A DNA stretch of 64,000 bases from Mesorhabditis belari (taxonomy: Eukaryota > Nematoda > Chromadorea > Rhabditida > Rhabditidae), in the NCBI GenBank assembly GCA_958450365.1, contig CAUEEP010000637.1:38574-102573 (forward strand), given 5' to 3'. Both the position numbers and the translations under genes were made by a program. The notes under the pieces were generated by a model. That model was not told the DNA's origin and did not search any database. It was given only the letters and a program-made list of their open reading frames with translations. Position 1 is the first letter of the stretch. Each line of letters opens with the position of its first letter. This document shows, one piece after another, positions 55,168 through 64,000 of this stretch.

Positions 55168-55198
55168 GTATGCGTAGATTCCGAATTTGCGACAAATC

Positions 55199-55994
55199 AG
55201 GGGAGTGGGAGAAATGCGAGCTTTTTTTTTTTGCGCACCCGGACATTTGCGCACCTTTGCCCATTAGCGCACCTTTTTTTCGCGTTTTAAAAAAAGCTCT
55301 AAAAGGCTAGCTAAAAAGCTATTAAGCTAAAAAGCTATTAACAAATTTCTATTCCAAAAGTTGTTTTTCTAGGTAATTTGAGGGCGTAGAATCCGAATTT
55401 TGACATAACAGAGCTTATTGAAGCGAACACACGGAGTTATACAAAGAGAAAAATCGACAATTTTCTGTAATTTGATCTAGCCGATCTAACCAATTTGAAA
55501 GACAAAAACGGCTAGATCAAAATAAAGAAAATTGTCGCTTGATGATTTTTCTCTTTGTATAACTCCGTCCTTTTGTTTCCACAAGCTCTGATATATCAAA
55601 ATTTCGATTTTACGCCCTCAAATCACCTAGAAAAAATAGAAAAATCGAAAAAGAACTTTTAGAATAGAAATTGGTTAATTGGAATAGCTTTTTAGAGCTT
55701 TTTAGAGCTTAGAGCTTTTTTTAAAACGCGAAAAAAAAGGTGCGCTAATGGGCAAGGTGCGGAAAAAGGCTTAGGCTTAGGCTTAGGTAAATTAGAAACT
55801 TTAGTAATTAGAGGCTATTAAAGGCTATTAAAGAGGCTTAGAGGCTATTAAATCATCGACTTCTACAAGAGTTTATTAGATAACTAAAAAGTTTAACTAA
55901 AAGATAACATTTTACTCTTCAGCCTAAGCCTAAGCCGGTGCGCACAAAAAAAGCCAAAAAAAAAAAAAAGCTCGCATTTGTCCCACTCCCGGGG
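55199..55994. mobile_element. MITE with ggggagtggga ends, plus partial copy upstream
   Basis: The left end ggggagtgggagaaatgcga (55199) is inverted at about 55968-55994. Inner inverted blocks (tgcccattagcgcacc; ttcgcgttttaaaaaa) lie at 55257-55300 and 55722-55760, and another pair at 55430-55460 and 55550-55580. A second left end at 54834-54900 has no partner of its own. Telomere-like gcttag units occur at 55770-55785 and 55922-55934. Confidence 0.75.
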
Positions 55995-56411
55995 AAAGTT
56001 TCCTAAGGAAAAGCTCGTTTTTTCTTTTGCGAAATTTCTTTTAAAATATTATGGATTTAATGAGAAATGAGAAGAAATTTATAAAAAAGAAACTAATTAA
56101 ATATTATTTATTCTATTAATTTAATTGTTTTTCTTTTAAAAAAAGTTTATAAAAAAAAAAATCAAAAAAAAAACTACCAAAAATTAGAAACCATTTTTTG
56201 CTTATAAAAAAAGCTTTAAATTAATGTGTGACATCCAGAATTGTTTATAAAAAAGAAAACAATACGATAGCTTTCTTGAGAGACGAGATTTCTGAGAGAG
56301 GAGATGACAGAAACAAATTTTGATGATAGAAAGTCGAGAATGGTATGGTTGGCTGAAGAAAATGAAGAGTTTGTCTAAATTAAAACAAATGCTGAAAGAT
56401 TATAGCTTGTG

Positions 56412-59400
56412 ATGAGCGATCATCAACTTCCGACAGATCTCTGGGAATCGCATGGACGTCCAGCGCTGGCCGAACTCTTTGCCTCGAGTGTCTACTCGTT
56501 TTTGGGTAGAGCTCTGCTTTAGCTAGGCTTTTAGCTTGCATTTCAGCTTCATTTCAGTTCATTTTCTTTCATTTCAGTTTCAGTTTTAGCTTGCACACTG
56601 TAAATGACGAGTTCAACGTTCAACAACGCTTCCACAAACAATAACGATTTCTTTTTTTCAGTTCTACTCTCATCCACGCCCACCTCACTGTCAACATTTG
56701 TGATTTTTGATGGAATCGCGCTCAGTGTTTCCATGTTTTCCGTTCTTCGAATCAGTGGAGCGCATTTGAATCCAGGTAGACAGAAAGCCTCAAAAAAAGG
56801 CCTTAAGTCTAGTTAGGGTGCTGGCTTGGTTGACCTAAGTAGCCTGGATTTGTTAGAGGCTTGGTTGACCTAAGTAGCCTGGATTTGTTAGAGGCTTGGT
56901 TGACCTAAGTAGCCTGGATTTGTTAGAGGCTTGGTTGACCTAAGTAGCCTGGATTTGTTAGAGGCTTGGTTGACCTAAGTAGCCTGGATTTGTTAGAGGC
57001 TTGGTTGACCTAAGTAGCCTGGATTTGTTAGAGGCTTGGTTGACCTAAGTAGCCTGGATTTGTTAGAGGCTTGGTTGACCTAAGTAGCCTGAAGCTTGGC
57101 CTGGACTGGTTTCTGGCTATCTGGCTTGGTTTTAATCGAAAGCCAAATTCAGACCAAGGCAAGGTAATAGGAAAACCAGATTAGGCTCAAGATCAAACAA
57201 TAAGCTGATTTTGTTAGGCTTTTTAGACTGCAACTGTCTTCTAGAGATTTAGAGAAGCTAGAGAACCAGCTAGAGAATCAGCTAGAGAACCAGCTAGAGA
57301 ACCAGCTAGGGAACCAGCTAGAGAATCAGCTAGAGAATCAGCTAGAGAATCAGCTAGAGAATCAGCTAGGGAACCAGCTAGAGAATCAGCTAGAGAACCA
57401 GCTAGAGAATCAGCTAGAGAACCAGCTAGAGAACTAGCTAGAGAACCAACTAGAGAATCAGCTAGAGAACCAACTAGAGAGTCAGCTAGAGAATCAGAGT
57501 TTGGCTTCTTCGTAGCTTTGAGACAGCTTAAATCTGCTAGACTCATAAGACTAGCTGGCCTACACTTGAAAGCATTCTTCGATTCGATCGCCAGCCTAGA
57601 TGATTGGAGGATTCTGGAGTCAAGCTCAGGTCAATGCTAGCAATAAAGTCAGGTTTTGAGTTAGAACAAGGATTCTAGCCTGGCTTTTGGCTAGTTTGTA
57701 GGCCACCAGATCACGCTAAAGTTAGCAATAAATGTAGAGGAAAGCCTGAGTCAACGTCCTGATAAGGACAAGATCATAGTTTCCCAGCAAAGTGATGTTA
57801 GATCCTGGTTTCCCAGCAAAATGGTCAGATCCTGGTTCCCCAGCAAAGTGATGTTACAGCTGTAAAATTAAAACAGCTGTAAAATCAGATGAAGCAGGTT
57901 CAGTCAAGGGTTTGATCTGCTCAAAATGAATCTCAGCGATCTCTCTGGCCTACACGATTTGCGGGAAAATGTCCGTGATCTCACTCGTCTCCTACACGAT
58001 TTCCCAATTTTTTGGCGCTTTTTTTGGTGAACTTTTTTTGAATTGAATTGAATTGATTGAATATTCGTTCTTCTTTCTATTTAAAGCTTTTAGGTACAGC
58101 ACTTGGCTGTTGGGTGATGACAGCGGATCGTTATGAAGACACATTTATTGGAAATTCGTTGACTGCAGAGGATTACAATCCGCAAATCAATCGATTCAAG
58201 GTATTAACGCGACTCTTGCAAAGTCTTTCTAGTGAAAGCAGCTTGTTTAAGTTTAAATACAGGTTAGGTGACTGTTCACAGCAAGTATCAAGATCAAATC
58301 CGACTAGGGCCTAAGAGTAAGGTTTTTGGGCGAATAGCGATCTTCTAATCGATTCTTAGGGTCAGTAAATCAAGCTAAACCAAGCCTTACAGGAGTACAG
58401 TAGTTTATCTAGGATTATAGCTTTTTCTAGAGCTTCTGGTTTCTTACTTTTGTTGACCAAGGATTCTTGGCATAGCTTTGGAAAGCTTTGGAGAGCTTTG
58501 GAAAGCTTTGGAGAGCTTTGGTAAGCCTTGGAAAGCTTGTGAAAGTTTTTGAGAATTTTGAAAAGCCTTGGAGAGCTTTTGAGAGCTTTTGAAAGCTTTG
58601 GAGAGCTTTGGTAAGCCTTGGAAAGCTTTTGAGAGCTTTGGAAAGCTTTTGAAAGTCTTTGGAAAGCTTTGGAGAGCTTTGGTAAGCCTTGGAAAGCTTT
58701 TGAGAGCTTTGGAAAGCTTTTGAAAGTCTTTGGAAAGCTTTGGAGAGCTTTGGTAAGCCTTGGAAAGCCTTGGAGAGCTTTTGAGAGCTTTGGTAAGCCT
58801 TGGAAAGCTTTTGAAAGCCTTGAAAAGCTTTAAAAACTTAACCCAATGATTTACAGGCTCTCTGTCTTGAATCTCTTCTCAACTCACTCCTGATTTTGTC
58901 GCATCTACTTGCAAGCGATTCAACGAAAGAAATGATTCCATTGATCGTCGGATTGGTTAGGGTTGGTCTAAAGAAAAAGTAGAAGAACAATTCGTTTTTC
59001 TCTAATCTTTCCATGAAACTATCGCAGGTTTAGATAAACAAAAAGATAGAGATACCGATCTAAACATAAAGATCTAAACATTTAGTTCTTATTGAAATCT
59101 AATTTTGCTCATTTCTAAGTCAACAATCGATGTTTTCTTTTCTTTATCGATCTACAATCTTTTCTTTATCAATCTTTGCAGGTGTGCTCGTTTTCCTCAG
59201 GTGTTTCCCTGCTCGGCCTCTTCGGTTCTCCATCCCTTTCCCTTGCTTCCTCGACAATTCGCTCAATTCTCCTCTCATCACTTTCTCCACTAGCTTTCTT
59301 CTATCTAATGTTATTGGCGGCTATTGGTTCGTCACTTCTTTCAGCTGTCTTCTATTTGTGGTTAGTTTTTCGATTTAAAAACATTTGATATAAACAAAAC

Positions 59401-60787
59401 AAGGAAAAGCTGGCTTAAAGCTAGACTTAACAAAAGCTAGCTTAAAGCTAGATCTAACTAAAGCTGGCTTAAAGCTAGACTTAACAGAAGCTGGCTTAAA
59501 GATCGGCTTAACAAAAGCTAGCTTAAAGCTAGGCTTAACAAAAGCTAGCTTAAAGCTAGGCTTAACAAAAGCTGGCTTAAAGCTAGGCTTAACAAAAGCT
59601 GGCTTAAAGCTAGGCTTAACAAAAGCTAGCTTAAAGCTAGATCTAACTAAAGCTGGCTTAAAGCTAGACTTAACAGAAGCTGGCTTAAGGATCGGCTTAA
59701 CAAAAGCTAGCTTAAAGCTAGAACTAACAAAAGCTGGCTTAAAGCTAGACTTAACAAAAACTGGCTTAAAGCTAGATCTAACAAAAGCTGGCTTAATGCT
59801 AGAACTAATAAAAGCTGGCTTAAAGCTAGACTTAACAAAAACTGGCTCTTTCAGGCTCTAACGCCTAAGTGTAAAAAAGAATTATAGAAATAATCTAGAA
59901 AGAAATGATAATAGAATTAAACTCTTAACATTTTGACTAATATTTAAAGCTCAATCACTCAGTTTTTGATAGGAAAGCAGTTTAATAAAGTTTTTCTTTT
60001 ATAAAAAGACACTTTTCTAAAAAGACAAAAGCAATTGCATTCTTTATAAACATAAAGAATTCAATTGCTAAAGAGTGATTCAATTTTGTTGAAATTCTTA
60101 ATTGAAAAGTTAAAATCGGTTTTAAAACTTATCAAATTATCAAGAATTATCAAGAATTCACAAATTATTGCTTCAACTTTACTTATTAGGTTGATGCAAA
60201 AGTCTTTTTCATTTTTTTTCGTACTTCCGTTAAAAAGTGACAAATGGACCAATTGAACAACGGTTTATTGCATTCGAAAGGCCAATCATTTTTCTGCAAA
60301 ATGACATTAAAACGAGTTTAAAATGTCTTATGTCTAGATTTTTTTTGAGAGCATGAAGTCGGGTAGTCAAAAAAAGGCGACGGCTCGATGATGCATTTTA
60401 GACGCTTTAGCTAAGGAAACCAATCTTGATGCTAATAAATAAAAGATAGAGCACAAAAAGTTAGATATCTTTTTTCAGATTTTCAGAGAAATTGATTCAG
60501 CCAATTTCTTTATAGAGGTTTTTATAGATTTTTATGAAAAACCCGTTTTTCACTCTCGAATTTGCTTGAAAGTGAACCCAAATTGACTTAAAAAGATGGG
60601 AAATTCAACAATAAAACACAGCAAACCATAGGTTAATTGATGACTTTGTTATTTTTCAAAAGAAGTACGAATGAAAAATGAAAAAGACTTTTGCATCAAT
60701 ACCTAATAATTGATTTTCTTTCAGCTTTCGATCATCGATTCCTCGTCAAAATTCCCTTGAAAATAATGATTTCCCAATTTTATCTAA
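56412..60787 (+). CDS. Aquaporin-like (MIP family) channel
   Basis: Seven exons: 56412-56505, 56662-56775, 57937-58026, 58094-58200, 58857-58955, 59182-59360 and 60727-60787; 247 aa, the normal family length. The first pore loop is canonical and split by an intron: SGAHLNP|A followed by ISLAYTICGKMSV and ISQFFGAFFGTALG. The second half has the expected helices (LESLLNSLLILSHL; IPLIVGLVCSFSSGVSLLGL), but the second loop reads FGSPSLSLASS, so the second NPA is replaced by SPS. Six hydrophobic segments are visible. Similar one-NPA proteins occur among unorthodox nematode aquaporins. Water or small-solute transport is inferred; selectivity cannot be read. Confidence 0.88.
56818..57095. repeat. 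35-bp minisatellite
   Basis: About eight near-perfect units beginning ggcttggttgacctaagtag in aquaporin intron 2. Confidence 0.96.
57240..57497. repeat. 12-bp minisatellite (gagaatcagcta)
   Basis: About 21 units, also in aquaporin intron 2; open in several frames because of the 12-base period. Confidence 0.95.
58465..58830. repeat. ggaaagctttggagagcttt minisatellite
   Basis: 10-11 base units with higher-order copies (for example ttggtaagccttggaaagct), filling aquaporin intron 4. Confidence 0.93.
59400..59850. repeat. 27-bp minisatellite (agctggcttaaagctagact...)
   Basis: About 16 units in the last aquaporin intron. Confidence 0.95.
60186..60706. mobile_element. mariner-type MITE in the last aquaporin intron
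   Basis: Inverted ends: ttaggttgatgcaaaagtct at 60186 and its near-complement ending at about 60706, extending about 40 bases into gtacttc. The ttaggttg-tgcaaaagt motif is typical of mariner ends, which insert at TA. No transposase frame inside. Confidence 0.8.
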
Positions 60788-61450
60788 ATAAAGTACTTGT
60801 TCTTTGTACATTCTTGTACTTTATGCTTCAAATTTAAACGAATCCCTTTGGCATTTTGGATATTAAAGTGAAAAGGACACATGAAAAGGACATTAAAAAT
60901 CACCGCTATAAAGAGAAATCAAAGTTTTCAGTGTATCATCTGATGGATTCATTTTTGCAGTAGGAAATGTAAAGGAAAACATTTCCTCTGCTTTTCCTCT
61001 GCTTTTCCTTTTCCTTTACTTTCCTATTCAATTTCTATACCTCGAGTTATCAAGTGTTTAAACTTGTTGCCAGTAAATGTTCACGTTCCAATTGTTGCAG
61101 TGGATGTTCACGTTCCAATTGTTGCCAGTAAATGTTCACGTTCCAATTGTTGCAGTGGATGTTCACGTTCCAATTGTTGCCAGTAAATGTTCACGAAAAA
61201 TCTTCTCGTTAAATTTATACAAATTTACATGAAATTCTCAAATAAAAATCACAAAAAGAATGCTTAAAAATGCTTTAAAAATGCTTTAAAAATACTTTAA
61301 AATGCTTTAAAAATGCAAAAATTTCCCGTAGGAATTTCGAGAGATCAATTTAAATTAAAAAAAAAAAAAAATTTTTTCTATTTTTTTAAGCTCGAGATTA
61401 TGCAAAAATATCTTTGATTTTATTAGATTTTTTTAAATTTTAAAAATAAA
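60788..61450. other. Convergent intergenic region, aquaporin-ETS
   Basis: Holds both 3' ends, a 27-base repeat of gttcacgttccaattgttgc type at 61078-61195 and AT-rich DNA. No gene seen. Confidence 0.7.
61419..61424 (-). terminator. AATAAA poly(A) signal, ETS gene
   Basis: TTTATT on the plus strand, 27 bases past the ETS stop codon. Confidence 0.55.
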
Positions 61451-63955
61451 TTATAAACATTTAGATGAATAGGTGGCTGCCGCGTTGTAGAGATTGAAAT
61501 TCTTTGTGTGCAACGCTGATTGGGCACCGGTTGTTGTGGGGAAAGCGCCGTAGGAGGCGCCGAAAAGTCCCGAAGATGTCTGTAATCGGGGAAGATAAAA
61601 AAAAAAGATATAAAAAAGAGATTCAGTTTATCGAATTGTTTTTGTTTTTTTTCTTAGAAAGTTACAGTTATATTTGATTGTTTACAGGTTTCGGCAGCTT
61701 TAGACTAAACAGTAATCTCGTTGTCTTTAAGAGTTACAGATGGCTAAACAGTTACAGGTGGCTCTAGACTGAACAGTTAGCTCGTTGTCTTTAACAGTTA
61801 CAAGTAGCTAAACAGTTACAAGTAGCTCTAGACTGAACAGTAATCTTGTTCTCTTTAACAGTTACAGGTAACTAAACAGTTACAAGTAGCTCTGAACTAA
61901 ACACTTAGCTCCTTGTCTTTAACAGTTACTGGTAGGTAAACAGTTACAGGTAGCTCTAGACTAAACAGTAATCTTGTTGTCTTTAACAGTTGCAGGTAGC
62001 TAAACAGTCACAGCTAACTAAACAGTTACAAGTAGCTCTAGACTAAACAGTAATCTCTGCTCTTAAGTCGACAGCACTCTCTCGAAACTCTATTTGTTAC
62101 TCCTGGAATGGGTAAATGAGAATTCAGTTGCTCAGCTAAGAATCCAGAAATGAGACTTTTCAAACACTAACCAAACGATTGATTATTTTCTCGCTAGATT
62201 TGTGATTGTGCTAGATTCGGAATAAAATCTCGAAATGATCATTGCCGAATCGGTTCCTCTCTCACGCACCGCACAGAATTGTATTTTAGAAATAATAGAT
62301 TATATTATAATGCTTTACAGAGAATTGTTGAATTTAATTGATTATTTTAATGAAACTGTTAGTCTACAGTGATCTTAGGGACTTCTGAGGGTTACTGTAG
62401 GGATATTGTAGGGATATTGTAAGGATATTGTAAGGATTACTGTAATGATATTGTAAAGGCTATTGTAGAGATTACTGTAAAGATATTGTAACGATTATTG
62501 TAAGGATTACGGCAACGATATAATAGCGATCTGGTTTCTATATAATCATAAGATATTCAGTTATTGAAGTGATACATTGGATTTCATTTTCTCGAGTACT
62601 ACAGTACTCCGAAGGTCTAAAAAGTTACAGTAACCATAGGATTGGATTGGCGTAAACTCAGCCGGCTACAAATTGTCATATTCGATTGTATTCTTTATTA
62701 GACTAACGAGGAAAGCCTCTTGTTAGGATTAGAATGCTGAAAGCCGAGGCCGAGGCTTGAAAGCCGTTACCTGGAATCCAGTTGGTATAAGCGATCGATA
62801 GTTAGCAGCAGCACTCCATTGAGAAGAGATGAAATCCGAGTGAAGTCGTCCAACTGAAGACGCTGTGAGATAATCTGGAGCGCCTGGTTGGGGTTGCATT
62901 GCTGCCGCGATCCCTTAAATGTTTCGTTTTCATTTGTAGCCTTTATTTGTAGCCTTTGTAGGCTTCAGAAAGTTGAAGAGTGATGTTTGAAGATTGGGAC
63001 AAGCCAAGTTAGCCTAGATCAGTGCCAGCTAGGGTCTGGATTAAGCCTAGATTGATCTAGAGATCTAGTCAAGCTTCTAGATCTGCCTGACTTTAGTTTA
63101 GCTTCTAGATCTACCTGGCTAGCTTCTAGATCTACCTGGCTAGCTTCTAGATCTGTCTGGCTAGCTTCTAGATCTACCTGGCTAGCTTCTAGATCTGCTG
63201 GCTAGCTTCTAGATCTACCTGGCTAGCTTCTAGATCTACCTGGCTAGCTTCTAGATCTGCTGGCTAGCTTCTAGATCTACCTGGCTAGCTTCTAGATCTA
63301 CCTGGCTAGCTTCTAGATCTGTCTGGCTAGCTTCTAGATCTACCTGGCTAGCTTCTAGATCTGTCTGGCTAGCTTCTAGATCTACCTGGCTAGCTTCTAG
63401 ATCTGTCTGGCTAGCTTCTAGATCTACCTGGCTAGCTTCTAGATCTGCTGGCTAGCTTCTAGATCTACCTGGCTAGCTTCTAGATCTACCTGGCTAGCTT
63501 CTAGATCTACCTGGCTAGCTTCTAGATCTGACTAGCTCTAGTCTAGCTCCTAGATTACAAGTCTTGCGACTAGAGCACTGCCTTCTCAAGCTTGCCTCAA
63601 GCTTGCCTCTTCCCAGAATCCCCAAAATACTGAAACCACATTGGCAACAGTAAAACAGTACTGAACTTTGAACACTGCTTACCTTGAAAATCAAACTTGT
63701 AGGCGTATCTTTTCCCGTGGACTTTGCACATAATATTCTTATCGTAGTAATATCTCAACGCTCGTGACATCTTATCGTAATTCATGTTCGGTTTCGACTT
63801 TCGTTCACCCCATTTCCTGGAAAGATTCCCCTTTTAGATCTTTGAAAAGCATATCGAATGCATAAGAATGCAAAGCGACAAACCTTGCCACCTCGTCCGG
63901 GTCGACCAACTTGAATTCTCCCTGTGAACCTTCCCAAGTGATTATCTCGGCGTTT
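61451..63955 (-). CDS. ETS-domain transcription factor, FLI/FEV-like (3' part; 5' exons outside window)
   Basis: Minus-strand exons 63955-63884, 63816-63683, 62913-62771 and 61579-61451. The ETS winged-helix domain is clear: [20 protein letters not shown], then [20 protein letters not shown] and [17 protein letters not shown], with recognition-helix arginines (RALR) intact. It continues [15 protein letters not shown], then a Ser/Ala/Tyr-rich tail ending YSSKCL. The FQG ending of the domain resembles the FEV/ETS-5 group, but a subfamily call needs the missing N-terminus. It binds GGAA-core DNA in the nucleus. The start of the ETS domain (the WQFLLELL region) is not in the window. Introns carry the arrays at 61660-62520 and 63055-63535. 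Confidence 0.93.
61660..62055. repeat. cagttacaggtagctctaga long-period repeat
   Basis: About seven imperfect units of 50-70 bases in the last ETS intron. A further run of ggatattgtaa units follows at 62395-62520. Confidence 0.8.
63055..63535. repeat. 20-bp minisatellite (tggctagcttctagatctac)
   Basis: About 23 units (18-20 bases) in the ETS intron between 62913 and 63683. Each unit holds the palindromes GCTAGC and AGATCT, recalling the CTAGATCTAG array at 1660-1976. Confidence 0.96.
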
Positions 63956-64000
63956 CTAAAAGATTTTGAGATTTTAAAGGAAAGATTCGACAAAGCTGGA

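Larger units (their letters stand above)
53751..56411. other. Sre-aquaporin intergenic region
   Basis: Contains the Sre 3' tandem copies, an AATAAA at 54135, a tRNA-like relic, and a cluster of palindromic MITEs (54834-55994). No gene is supported. Confidence 0.7.

Noticed and set aside
63055..63535. Possible CRISPR-like regular array
   Set aside because: Units are contiguous without spacers and the genome is eukaryotic; it is a minisatellite.

Overview
The window is nuclear DNA from a nematode, most likely a free-living rhabditid. The reasons are: many introns of about 40-60 bases with TTTCAG or TTTTAG acceptors; candidate spliced-leader acceptors just upstream of start codons; TTAGGC/GCCTAA telomere-type repeats; a Tc3-like transposon; and a chemoreceptor of the nematode-specific Sre family. 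Genus and chromosome cannot be read from the sequence. Exon-intron models were built by hand. For the best genes the exon phases close exactly: CNOT9 301 aa, RTEL1 1048 aa, Sre 371 aa, aquaporin 247 aa.

Layout. 1-970: 5' end of a decayed Tc3-like element, lying upstream of the visible exons of CWC27 (spliceosome-associated cyclophilin, C-terminal part), which run to 5216. 5040-23350: a lattice of nested inverted and direct duplications. It carries two antisense copies (one complete, one with a compact in-frame internal deletion) and two orphan C-terminal copies of a two-finger C2H2 / coiled-coil gene, an inverted copy of the last CWC27 exon, and two opposed copies of an unidentified Glu/Lys-rich gene whose longer copy reaches 24041. 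A hAT-like MITE sits in one duplicate while the other keeps the empty site. 24042-28402: repeat-rich DNA with a tRNA-like relic, a TA-flanked MITE and a further dispersed copy of the palindrome arm. 28403-31599: minus-strand exons of one or two unidentified genes.

33210-46453 is the conserved core: CNOT9 (CCR4-NOT mRNA decay), RTEL1 (telomere and recombination helicase) and Pescadillo (60S ribosome biogenesis) lie head to tail on the plus strand, each with a candidate trans-splice acceptor 2-16 bases before its ATG. The spacing (about 650-900 bases) is long for a classical operon, so co-transcription is unproven. 46881-47171: a small minus-strand hypothetical gene. 47357-53750: a nine-exon Sre receptor. 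56412-60787: a seven-exon aquaporin-like channel with one canonical NPA motif and one degenerate. 61451-63955: the 3' part of a minus-strand ETS-domain transcription factor running out of the window.

A window-wide pattern stands out. Nearly every long intron or gap is filled by its own private minisatellite (units of 4-35 bp), while short introns of the same genes are clean. Most long open frames in those arrays are artefacts of repeat unit lengths divisible by three. MITEs of at least five types (two with 8-bp and several with TA target duplications) occupy introns and intergenic DNA.
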